Assembly: GCA_964563165.1 (NCBI GenBank) | Contig: CAZLWA010000048.1 | Coordinates: 1-64,000 of the forward strand | DNA length: 64,000 nucleotides | Source of the DNA: CAZLWA01 sp964563165 | Lineage (GTDB): Bacteria; CLD3; SB21 | Reading direction: 5' to 3' | Shown here: one piece after another, positions 26,765 to 34,587 of the stretch | Layout: each line of letters starts with the position of its first letter | How positions within the stretch are numbered: position 1 is the first letter of the stretch | Notes under the pieces: generated by a model | Told to the model about the DNA's origin: nothing | Database searches by the model: none | What the model saw: only the letters and a program-made list of their open reading frames with translations | Made by a program: the position numbers and the translations under genes

Positions 26765-27247
26765 ATGACCATTCACCGCATGACGACATTAGCAAAAATA
26801 ATTGCGACCGGTTTCGGCACGGGTTATTTTCCGATAGCTCCGGGCACGGCGGGAAGCGTGTTGGCGTTAATGCTCTATCAGTTATTTTTTCCGCCACAGC
26901 CTTCGCTGTTGATTCACGCCATTTTTTTTCTTATAATAGCCGCGGTTTTTTTCGCGGGTGTTTGGGCCGCGGGCCGTGCGGAACAAATTTACGGCCACGA
27001 TCCAGCCTGCGTCGTGATTGACGAAGTCGTGGGCATGTGGCTTACGATCGTTTTTCTGCCCAAGACTTGGCTTTGGATGGCCGTCGGACTAGTTCTTTTC
27101 CGCATTCTGGATATTACAAAATGGCTCGGCGCCAACCGTGCACAGAACCTTCGGGGCGGTTGGGGTGTCATGACGGATGATGTGATCTCCGGAATATGGG
27201 GAAACTTAATGATACAAGTTTTTCTGCGCGTGCGTGAGTCTTATTAA
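26765..27247 (+). CDS. pgpA: Phosphatidylglycerophosphatase A
   Basis: A 160-residue membrane phosphatase that converts phosphatidylglycerol phosphate to phosphatidylglycerol, the step after PgsA. The family signature is intact: ATGFGTGYFPIAPGTAGS at the N-terminus, DPACVVIDEVVGMWL in the middle and RGGWGVMTDDVISG near the C-terminus. The start at 26765 or the internal ATG at 26780 are both possible. Adjacent pgsA supports the role. Confidence 0.93.
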   Translation: MTIHRMTTLAKIIATGFGTGYFPIAPGTAGSVLALMLYQLFFPPQPSLLIHAIFFLIIAAVFFAGVWAAGRAEQIYGHDPACVVIDEVVGMWLTIVFLPKTWLWMAVGLVLFRILDITKWLGANRAQNLRGGWGVMTDDVISGIWGNLMIQVFLRVRESY

Positions 27248-27270
27248 TCTTACAATTAGGAGAACCTTCG

Positions 27271-28341
27271 ATGAGTATTCTGGTAGGTAGAAAAACACGC
27301 CTGGTCGTGCAGGGCATAACCGGAAAAGAGGGCACATTTCACACCAGTCAGATGACGGAATACGGACCGTACGTTGTTGCCGGCGTAACGCCGGGTAAAG
27401 GCGGTTTGAAGTATAAAGGCAATGAGACGGACAAACTGAAATATGAAGTTCCGGTGTTCAATACCGTTGCCGATGCGGTCAGATCCGTCAAGGCCAATAC
27501 GTCGGTGATCTTTGTACCTCCGGCGTTCGCGGCGGATGCGATCATCGAAGCGGCGGAAGCCGGCATCAAGGTGATCATTTGCATCACGGAAGGAATTCCG
27601 GCCAGCGACATGGTACGCGCTTATGATTATATCAAAGATAAAGACTGCCATTTGGTCGGCCCCAATTGCCCCGGCGTCATCTCCCCCGGCAAATGCAAAG
27701 TCGGCATCATGCCGGCCTTCATTCACAGAGCCGGCCATGTCGGTGTCATTTCGCGTTCAGGAACGCTAACGTATGAAGCGGTGGGTCAATTGACGGCGCT
27801 GCGCATCGGGCAATCCACGTGCCTCGGTATCGGCGGCGATCCCGTGATCGGAACGCGGTTTGTGGACGCCTTTAAGCTATTTGCGGAGGATGAGGACACG
27901 CACGGTATCGTCATGATCGGCGAGATAGGCGGAACGGCAGAAGAAGAAGGAGCGGCGTGGGTGAAAAAAAATTATAAGAAACCGGTGGTTGCATTTATCG
28001 CGGGTCAAACGGCGCCTCCGGGAAGGCGTATGGGTCATGCCGGTGCGATCATCAGCGGCGGCAAAGGCACGGCGGAAGAAAAAATGAAAGCATTAAAAGC
28101 GGCTGGTATTCACGTGGTGAAAAGCCCGGCGGATATCGGCGTTACGATGGCGCAGGCGCTCGGAATTAAAATCAAGAAGAAAAAAGAAAAAGCGGAGAAA
28201 CCGTCAGCCGAAAAACCGAAGAAGCATACCCCAGAGAAGAAAAAACATAAAAACAAAAAAAAGAAGGATAGGAAGAGAAATAAGAAGAAAGCTAAGAAGA
28301 GGAATAAAAAGAAGAGCAAGAAAAAAAATAAGAAGAAATAG
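27271..28341 (+). CDS. sucD: Succinyl-CoA synthetase alpha subunit with poly-lysine tail
   Basis: The first 299 residues are a full SucD: VQGITGKEGTFH (CoA binding), VPPAFAADAIIEA, ITEGIP, GPNCPG, SRSGTLTYE and the phospho-histidine H256 in RRMGHAGAII. The enzyme makes ATP or GTP from succinyl-CoA in the TCA cycle. Residues 300-356 are an added tail with 33 lysines and 3 arginines in 57 positions, mixed with Asn, Glu, Pro and Ser. It reads as an intact frame to a normal TAA. AGGAG precedes the ATG. No sucC (beta subunit) is next to it, which is unusual. The tail could bind nucleic acid, membrane or polyphosphate; nothing in the sequence decides this. Confidence 0.93.
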   Translation: MSILVGRKTRLVVQGITGKEGTFHTSQMTEYGPYVVAGVTPGKGGLKYKGNETDKLKYEVPVFNTVADAVRSVKANTSVIFVPPAFAADAIIEAAEAGIKVIICITEGIPASDMVRAYDYIKDKDCHLVGPNCPGVISPGKCKVGIMPAFIHRAGHVGVISRSGTLTYEAVGQLTALRIGQSTCLGIGGDPVIGTRFVDAFKLFAEDEDTHGIVMIGEIGGTAEEEGAAWVKKNYKKPVVAFIAGQTAPPGRRMGHAGAIISGGKGTAEEKMKALKAAGIHVVKSPADIGVTMAQALGIKIKKKKEKAEKPSAEKPKKHTPEKKKHKNKKKKDRKRNKKKAKKRNKKKSKKKNKKK

Positions 28342-28368
28342 TTTATTACCCGAGGTTACCGGTTTTCT

Positions 28369-28812
28369 TCAGCGTTTTTTTATTTTTTCAAGGTGCCTCA
28401 TTAAGGCTTCGACCCCAAGCACATATACGTCCGTCCCAAACCCGGAAATCTGCCCGATACACGCCGGTGCGATCATAGAATGCTTGCGGAATTCTTCCCT
28501 GGCATAAATATTCGAAAGATGAACTTCCACAACCGGAATTGGAATACCCGCGACGGCGTCGCGCAACGCGATCGAATAATGCGAGTAGGCGCCCGGATTG
28601 AAAACCACTCCGTCATACTTCTTTCGCGCCCCGTGCAGAAAATTGACCAGCTCACCTTCGACATTCGACTGTTTGAGATCCAAATGGTTTTTGGAAAATG
28701 TTTTTTTCAATTTTCTCGCCAAATCGTCGGGCGTTTCATTTCCATAAACTTCGGGCTCGCGCTCGCCGAGTAAATTCAAATTGGGTCCGTTGAGAATGAG
28801 AATGCGTAACAT
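28369..28812 (-). CDS. aroQ: 3-dehydroquinate dehydratase, type II
   Basis: A 147-residue shikimate-pathway dehydratase. ILNGPNLNLLGEREPEVYG carries the catalytic Tyr/Arg loop, followed by QSNVEGELVNFLH, FNPGAYSHYSIALRDA and VEVHLSNIYAREEFRKHS with the catalytic His. Length and order are typical of the dodecameric type II enzyme. It is convergent with sucD. Confidence 0.96.
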   Translation of the reverse strand: MLRILILNGPNLNLLGEREPEVYGNETPDDLARKLKKTFSKNHLDLKQSNVEGELVNFLHGARKKYDGVVFNPGAYSHYSIALRDAVAGIPIPVVEVHLSNIYAREEFRKHSMIAPACIGQISGFGTDVYVLGVEALMRHLEKIKKR

Positions 28813-28942
28813 AGAAACTTTTCCGGCTTATTTCGATTAGTGTACCCTATTGGACCAAATATATCAATAGATTTTTGTTCGGCTGATGCACATAATAACC
28901 GTTTGCACGGTTCTATAAATGCTCTTACATTCAATCGTATTG

Positions 28943-29039
28943 GGGGGTATTTGATTGTCTGGTGACGTCCACGGTCTTCAAAACCGTTGTGTCCCGCCTT
29001 CGGGCGGGACAGGTTGGGTTCGACTCCCACATACTCCCG
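28943..29039 (+). tRNA. selC: tRNA-Sec (anticodon UCA)
   Basis: A 97-base tRNA with the features of bacterial tRNA-Sec: an 8-bp acceptor stem (GGGGGTAT with ATACTCCC, one G-U pair), discriminator G, an anticodon stem ACGGT/ACCGT closing the loop CTTCAAA (anticodon TCA at 28978-28980), and a long extra arm with an 8-bp stem GTCCCGCC/GGCGGGAC capped by TTCG. The T-loop is TTCGACT; the outermost T-stem pair is T-C, one mismatch. CCA is not fully encoded. An intrinsic terminator follows. selA, selB and selD are not in the window. Confidence 0.9.
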
Positions 29040-29052
29040 CAAAAAAACAAAA

Positions 29053-29080
29053 GCCCTGAACGTATCAGGGCCTTTGTTGT
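29053..29080 (+). terminator. Terminator of tRNA-Sec
   Basis: GCCCTGA (29053-29059) and TCAGGGC (29065-29071) form a 7-bp hairpin with loop ACGTA, followed by CTTTGTTGT. It lies 14 bases after the tRNA end and fits a factor-independent terminator with an imperfect T-run. Confidence 0.7.
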
Positions 29081-29181
29081 GACAAAGCCCGGCCTGTCAA
29101 CCGGTTTCAGTAATCCTCGCTGCAAACGACGGCACGTCCGCATCGAAGCTTCGCAGCAATCTCTTCTATATATACACTGAG

Positions 29182-30264
29182 TTATCCTTCCCGGCCTGTG
29201 TAAATATTTTTTGCGGTGTGCAATAACCGCAGCAGATCAATGCTCATAATGTAAAACCCTTTACCGGAATGCGTATGGATATTCCACCCGTACCCAAAGC
29301 CGATCGAACTGTTAAATCCGTAGGCGATCAAACCTACTCCGACTTCAATCGTGTGCGTGGGATCAAAATCAACGAACGACACATTGATGCCCAGTGAAAA
29401 ATTTTTCCACAGTTTTTCAGATTTCGCGGCTCCGCTGAAACAGCTGTAAAGCAGCGAAGCGCCGGCTGCCGGCTTAAAATTCGAACTCCCCGCTCCCGTA
29501 TTTGAATGCCCGGCCCGTTTGATAAAGCCCAGGGACGGCCGCAATTCAACGTTCCATCCCACCGGTTCGATCCGGAAATAATTGATCAGCTGCCGCGAGG
29601 AGTTCCTGCTGGTGGCTTCAACGACTATCTTAACCTGGTCGCCTTCGCTCAGATTTTCCCCGGTTAAATTGATCTCAACGTCCACGACGTCATCCACGAC
29701 ATCACCTTTCGAATTCACGGAAAGCGACCGCGTTTTGCTGCGCGTGCAATAGCCGCTGTCGGATTGCATAGACTGGAAATAGTTCGGGATTTCGAGTGGA
29801 TATTGTTTTCCGCTGCCAAGGATGACCGTACCCCGGACTCCGATGGTCATAGCCGCAAGGCCGGCCTGGATCTCGGCCAGTTCCGCAAGCGCAGCTTTCA
29901 ACGGTTCGGCATATTTATCCAGTATTTTTTGCGAATCCGATTTGTCCCCCAGGCGGCTTAGATTATCGTCACGCTCTTTCTGAAGGACGCCGATGTATGA
30001 ATTGAGGACACGCATTTTATTTTGAATGGAATCCAGGTTGCCTGAAGTCATCCCTTCCCGCATCAACCCCTTCAAAAAAACAATCCGGATATTCGTGGAA
30101 GGGGCTGTGGGTGTGATCAGGCGGTCGATCTTATTGTCAACCGATCCGTTCTCAAAACGCCGGCTCATCGTAGTAAAGAAAATGGGATTCAATTTATCGA
30201 TCTGAGAAAATAACGACGAAGAAAAGCCGGCCGTGAAAACCATAAATAGGATTACGCGTTTCAT
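29182..30264 (-). CDS. Exported protein of unknown function with beta-rich C-terminus
   Basis: Not recognised. The 360 residues begin with a signal peptide (VILFMVFTAGFSSSLFSQ). A helical region with coiled-coil character (about residues 75-140) follows, then a beta-rich stretch containing VEINLTGENLSEGDQVKIVVE. The C-terminal 110 residues alternate polar and hydrophobic residues with many Gly/Phe/Tyr, as in a partial outer-membrane barrel. It precedes no gene of known pathway; its upstream neighbours on the same strand are also envelope proteins. Confidence 0.6.
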   Translation of the reverse strand: MKRVILFMVFTAGFSSSLFSQIDKLNPIFFTTMSRRFENGSVDNKIDRLITPTAPSTNIRIVFLKGLMREGMTSGNLDSIQNKMRVLNSYIGVLQKERDDNLSRLGDKSDSQKILDKYAEPLKAALAELAEIQAGLAAMTIGVRGTVILGSGKQYPLEIPNYFQSMQSDSGYCTRSKTRSLSVNSKGDVVDDVVDVEINLTGENLSEGDQVKIVVEATSRNSSRQLINYFRIEPVGWNVELRPSLGFIKRAGHSNTGAGSSNFKPAAGASLLYSCFSGAAKSEKLWKNFSLGINVSFVDFDPTHTIEVGVGLIAYGFNSSIGFGYGWNIHTHSGKGFYIMSIDLLRLLHTAKNIYTGREG

Positions 30265-30327
30265 AGATTTATCCGTTTTGAGTCCAAGGAATAAGTAACT
30301 GAAAAAAATCGGTTAAAGCGTTTCTCA

Positions 30328-31512
30328 CTAGAAATAAATGATCGTTGATACGCTGACTGTTATATAGGAAAGCTTCCGGTTATCGGGCACAAAATCATCT
30401 TTGACCTCAAAAGCCTTTCTCGTAACAGCGAGATCGAGCGCGAATTTCTTGAAAATATATCCCGTACCCACAGAGATCGCGGTTCCCGTCACCTGGGAAG
30501 AATAATTACCGCTGCCGTCGGTGTCCGCAAAAAGAGTCGGAACGGTTTTAAATCCGGCACGGATAGGGATCGCGCCGCTTTCCGAGACGATCAGGTATTC
30601 CGCTCCGATTCGGATCGCGCTCAGGTTTTTCTTGCTCGCGCTGAAGTTGAACTTAGTACCTGGGGGATCGTTATTATCGCTAACTTTTTCCACTTTGCTT
30701 TTGCCAAAAGCTCGGATATCATAATCAACCGCTACGATAAGATTTTCTCCGACACGGTAGGAAGCGCCAATACCGATCATCGTTGGAAGACTCCATTCCC
30801 ATTTATAGTTATTCGCATCACTGCCGTCGGTAAAATTCCATTTGTCCGTCATCGTGAACCCCGATCGGTATGACGCACCGATACGCAATTGCGAGAATTC
30901 AGCAAGGGCGCCGGCCTGAAAATTAAATCCCGACCAATCATCTTTGTAGCTGAAAGAGCCCGCGCCGGCCCCGGCTATATCATTGTAGTTATACTTAGAG
31001 CTGCCGGTCCAAATATTTGCTGATGCGCCGAGTGAGAGCTGCGGGATGATTTTATATGCCAGGCCGGGTGAAATCGTGTTGACGCCGCCCGTTTGTTTTT
31101 CCTTAAAAACACCTGCCTGGTCTGAAAACAGAGGAATGTCGATCTGATTTTGGAAAGCTACTGCGGCGGTCAGTCTTTGGCCTCCGAGATCGAAAGGATA
31201 CGCGATACTTCCAAAATTAAAACTGAAATGGTTATTGGTGCTGCTGAAGTTCGACGCCGGCGTGGTGGAGTACTTATATGTATCAAATGACTGTCTCACA
31301 ACAAAGGATGCTTCCGGCCGCTCCAATTGAGTCAGACCGGCGGGATTCCATGATAGCGCGGTCGCATCATCGGCAACGCCGATAAATGCTCCGCCCATTC
31401 CTTCCGCTCTCGCACCCGCACCGAGAATGTCCAGCGACCTCAATTGTCCCCATGCCGTGCAAGTGAGGAACACAAACATAATTCCTGCTGCTGCCAATCT
31501 TCTTGTAATCAT
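30328..31512 (-). CDS. FadL/PorV-like outer-membrane beta-barrel protein
   Basis: A 394-residue exported barrel. The signal peptide (AAAGIMFVFLTCTAWGQ) is followed by the family mark ARAEGMGGAFIGVADDATALSWNPAGL, shared by OmpP1/FadL and the PorV/UPF0164 group, then many amphipathic strands and a terminal aromatic (IIYF). It may transport hydrophobic compounds or act as a surface-protein shuttle component; sequence alone does not separate these. The ATG at 31512 has AGGAG eight bases upstream and is preferred to a GTG at 31521. Confidence 0.82.
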   Translation of the reverse strand: MITRRLAAAGIMFVFLTCTAWGQLRSLDILGAGARAEGMGGAFIGVADDATALSWNPAGLTQLERPEASFVVRQSFDTYKYSTTPASNFSSTNNHFSFNFGSIAYPFDLGGQRLTAAVAFQNQIDIPLFSDQAGVFKEKQTGGVNTISPGLAYKIIPQLSLGASANIWTGSSKYNYNDIAGAGAGSFSYKDDWSGFNFQAGALAEFSQLRIGASYRSGFTMTDKWNFTDGSDANNYKWEWSLPTMIGIGASYRVGENLIVAVDYDIRAFGKSKVEKVSDNNDPPGTKFNFSASKKNLSAIRIGAEYLIVSESGAIPIRAGFKTVPTLFADTDGSGNYSSQVTGTAISVGTGYIFKKFALDLAVTRKAFEVKDDFVPDNRKLSYITVSVSTIIYF

Positions 31513-31672
31513 GACTCTCACTCCTGAGTTAGTTAATACCTTCGATTTTTTAAAAAGGAAAGATCATTTATCAATATGCATGGTCCGCAAAGCGATGGCC
31601 GCAGCCATTTAATATAAGGAACGGTCAAGGCAAGCGAAATGACTTTCGTCAGCCCATGAGCCCATCGGGCTC

Positions 31673-33184
31673 TCACTTGATCATGACCTTGTCCCCGACT
31701 TGCATCTTATTTTGCGATTGGACGATCCGGGCGATCGAGAATTGTTCCTGAACTTGCGTAATGACCAATTCGCCTACAGGCGTTACTTTTCTGCCGAGGC
31801 TCTGTTTTGTGATGGGATGGATGATCTCGTCGCCTTCGCGATAGGCCACGCATTTCGTACCTTTGCGAATACCTTTGTCGGTTCCGATATCGATGTAAAT
31901 GGATTCATCGGAGTCGAATTTAATGACCAAGCCGATGAGCAACGGAATTTCGTTATAAATGGAAATTGCCAGTTCTTCTACTTTTTTTTCAATGCTCTGG
32001 AGATCTGTAGCTTCAGTTCCCTTTTCTTTGGCTACAATGGCTTCGGCCGTTTCCGTGTCGATCAGCCTCGCGCTCACTTTGGCAAATCCGGTGGTCACGT
32101 TGATGCTGCCCAGGACAATGACATCCGCCCCTATTATTTTTCCGACTTTAGCTGCCGTGGCTTCGTCCACATTGTCGGTTAGATTGAAGTTCTGCTCTTT
32201 GGTAATTTTGTCGATCTGATCGCGTTCAATAACCTTGAAGCGGCGCAGATTGACCAATTGCGTCACCAGTTTTTCGCTCACGCCTTCCCCCAAACCCCGG
32301 GCATCCCCTTTATTCTGGAAGGGCAGCACGGCCAGAGACAACCGGGAACCGACCTGGGGGATCTTTGACGCATCATACGTCAGGCCGCCCAGCAGGATGC
32401 CGCCGGCTGCAGCCATTTTTTTGGTCGATTCGGAAATGCGTTTTCTTTCTTTTTCAAGATTTTCCTGTTCGGCCTTTATGCGTTCACGCTCGGCATCCAG
32501 CTTTTTCTGTGTGTCCTTCTGCCGCTGTAATTCTTTTCGTTTTTCCTCTTCATTTTTCATTTGCTCCATGCGCTTACGTTCTTTTTCCTGCTTTTCCTGC
32601 TCCTGGCGCAATTTTTCTTTTTGTTCATCCAATTCTTTTTGAATTCGAGCCTGCTGCTCCTGCTCCTTTTGCCTTTCCAATTCTCTTTGTTTTTCCGATG
32701 CTTTGTTTTCGACCACCGCGGTGTAGCCGCCATTACATTTTGCCAGAAATTCATTCGCACGGCCGGTCGATGCGTAGGCTAGCGAGAGTTCTAATTCCCG
32801 TTTCGCGTTATCGCATTCTCCCAATTGGAAATACGCGACGCCCATTTCCCGGTGCGGAAAATATTCGATAAAATGCGTGCCGTAGGTCCGTTTGTTTTTC
32901 TTGTCCTCGTACTCCAGAGAAGAGGCCGCTTTCAATTCTTCAAGCGCCCGGAGCCAGTCCGCTCTCTCCAGATATTTTAATCCTCGGTTGTACATATTAT
33001 AGAATTTCTCCTGCGCGCTGAGATGGGGCGATAGGAACAACACCAACCCTATGAAAAGTATCAAGGCGTTCATCGGGTTGAATTCCCGCACGGCATTTTT
33101 AAGAACCTCTGAACGCCCCGGCTTACGAATCACCGGAGTTGCTTCAGGTCTGAAACAAGGCATGCGCATTTTGTTCGGGTCCAT
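31673..33184 (-). CDS. TPR / coiled-coil / CsgG-like envelope protein
   Basis: A 503-residue exported protein. A hydrophobic signal segment (NALILFIGLVLFLSPHLSAQ, about residues 39-58) is followed by a TPR-like helical part (about 62-150), a highly charged coiled coil rich in Glu, Lys, Gln and Arg (about 165-265), a CsgG-type domain starting at LAVLPFQNKGDARGLGEGVSEKL, and a beta-rich FlgT-like C-terminal domain (about 405-503). The combination suggests a periplasmic assembly or secretion accessory protein. ATG at 33184 gives a long basic leader; ATG at 33073, just before the hydrophobic segment, is an equal candidate. Confidence 0.7.
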   Translation of the reverse strand: MDPNKMRMPCFRPEATPVIRKPGRSEVLKNAVREFNPMNALILFIGLVLFLSPHLSAQEKFYNMYNRGLKYLERADWLRALEELKAASSLEYEDKKNKRTYGTHFIEYFPHREMGVAYFQLGECDNAKRELELSLAYASTGRANEFLAKCNGGYTAVVENKASEKQRELERQKEQEQQARIQKELDEQKEKLRQEQEKQEKERKRMEQMKNEEEKRKELQRQKDTQKKLDAERERIKAEQENLEKERKRISESTKKMAAAGGILLGGLTYDASKIPQVGSRLSLAVLPFQNKGDARGLGEGVSEKLVTQLVNLRRFKVIERDQIDKITKEQNFNLTDNVDEATAAKVGKIIGADVIVLGSINVTTGFAKVSARLIDTETAEAIVAKEKGTEATDLQSIEKKVEELAISIYNEIPLLIGLVIKFDSDESIYIDIGTDKGIRKGTKCVAYREGDEIIHPITKQSLGRKVTPVGELVITQVQEQFSIARIVQSQNKMQVGDKVMIK

Positions 33185-33350
33185 ATTAGAAACTTGGAAA
33201 GGAAATCGGAGAACCTGTAAGAAAATTCCGGATGATCGATTCAGAATTTGATATCAAAATTACCCGAAAAGTAAACACGGCTATTGAAATGATAATGATT
33301 GGCGTTCAAATGTAAACCCTGCACCATGAAAAGTCAAACAAAATCTGTCA

Positions 33351-34493
33351 CTAAAATCCTATTTTTACCAGCGTTCGATCGTATTTTGAATTGATCGCAT
33401 CCACTACTTTCAGCAGCCCGTCGCGCTTTTCCGTTTCCAGCAGATCCAGCGTAAGATCCTTTTCGCCGAATTTGGAAACGCCTAAGCCGATCAACCGGAT
33501 CGGATCGTGCGCCGTATCGGCTTTTTCCAGCAGCGCCTTCGCTTTCTTGAACAGGACCGCCGGATCGTACGTCGCAGATACGGCCGCCTGCCGTGTGTGC
33601 GTCTCCCAATCGGCGTACCGTAATTTTATGTGAATGCATTGCGCCTTAAGATCATGAGCACGCAAAGCGGCGGAAAGTTTTAGTGCCATGCCGTGAAGCG
33701 TTTCGAATAAAAACTTTTTATCACGTGTGTCTTCGGCAAACGTCACTTCGGCGGAAATTTGTTTTTGTTCACGGCCGGTCGTCAACTGCTGAGGGCCTTT
33801 TCCCCGCGCAGATTCCTGGATATGTAATCCCCATTTTCCGAAGGTTCGTCCGACCGAGTCGGAATTCATCCCGGCTAAATGTCCGCAGGTTTGAATATCG
33901 TACTCGTTCAAAGATTTCAGCATCACCCTGCCGACCCCGGGCAGTACGTGGACGTTTAGCGGCGCCAGAAATTCAGCTTCTCTCCCGCTCTCAATTTCTT
34001 TCACGCCGAAGGGCTTAGCCTGATCGCATGCAATTTTCGCGGTGATCTTATTGGAAGCAATGCCGATAGCGGAAGGTAATCCGATGGTATCCAAAATATC
34101 TTTTTGAATCTTACCCGCGAATTGAAACATCGGTTCATGGAACAGTTTCTCACATCCGGTCCAATCAATGTAAAATTCATCCACGCTCGCCTGTTCAAAG
34201 ATGGGCGCATAGGGCTTTAAAAACGATTTTACTTTTTCGGAATACTCGTGATACGCTTCGTGGTGGCTGTCAACCCGGATGGCGAACGGGCATTTGCGCT
34301 GCGCGATGGCGGTGGACATACCTGCGCGTATCCCGTACGGCCGCACTTCGTACGAGGCGCACGTGACGACCCCGCGCTGTTCCGCTTTGCCCGCAACCAT
34401 GATCGGTTTACCGGCCAGACCGGGGTTGATCAACCGTTCGACGGAAACGAAAAAAGCCGTGAGGTCGATATGTGCGATTCTCGTGTTAAGCAA
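33351..34493 (-). CDS. dinB: DNA polymerase IV (Y-family)
   Basis: Translesion polymerase of about 380 residues. RIAHIDLTAFFVSVERL holds the first catalytic Asp, RPYGIRAGMSTAIAQRKCP follows, and ASVDEFYIDWTG holds the second Asp-Glu pair. A helix-hairpin-helix LPGVGRVMLKSLNEYDI and a little-finger domain complete it. I chose the TTG at 34493, because the ATG at 34526 and the residues after it are translated from an R2 repeat; the true start is uncertain. It follows the molybdoenzyme gene on the same strand. Confidence 0.9.
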   Translation of the reverse strand: MLNTRIAHIDLTAFFVSVERLINPGLAGKPIMVAGKAEQRGVVTCASYEVRPYGIRAGMSTAIAQRKCPFAIRVDSHHEAYHEYSEKVKSFLKPYAPIFEQASVDEFYIDWTGCEKLFHEPMFQFAGKIQKDILDTIGLPSAIGIASNKITAKIACDQAKPFGVKEIESGREAEFLAPLNVHVLPGVGRVMLKSLNEYDIQTCGHLAGMNSDSVGRTFGKWGLHIQESARGKGPQQLTTGREQKQISAEVTFAEDTRDKKFLFETLHGMALKLSAALRAHDLKAQCIHIKLRYADWETHTRQAAVSATYDPAVLFKKAKALLEKADTAHDPIRLIGLGVSKFGEKDLTLDLLETEKRDGLLKVVDAINSKYDRTLVKIGF

Positions 34494-34505
34494 ATATCTC
34501 TTTCT

Positions 34506-34587
34506 GCCACGAAGGCACGAAGCCACAAAGTTTCACAAAGGATTTAATTATTTATAGTGGGACTTAGTGCCTTAGTGTCTTTGTGGC
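34506..34587. repeat. R2 inverted repeat pair overlapping two reading frames
   Basis: Arms 34506-34530 (gccacgaaggcacgaagcca...) and 34563-34587 (cttagtgccttagtgtcttt...) are inverted copies with five mismatches in 25 bases and a 32-base spacer. The right arm encodes the last residues of the molybdoenzyme (HKDTKALSP), and the left arm lies over the possible upstream start of dinB. Confidence 0.85.
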
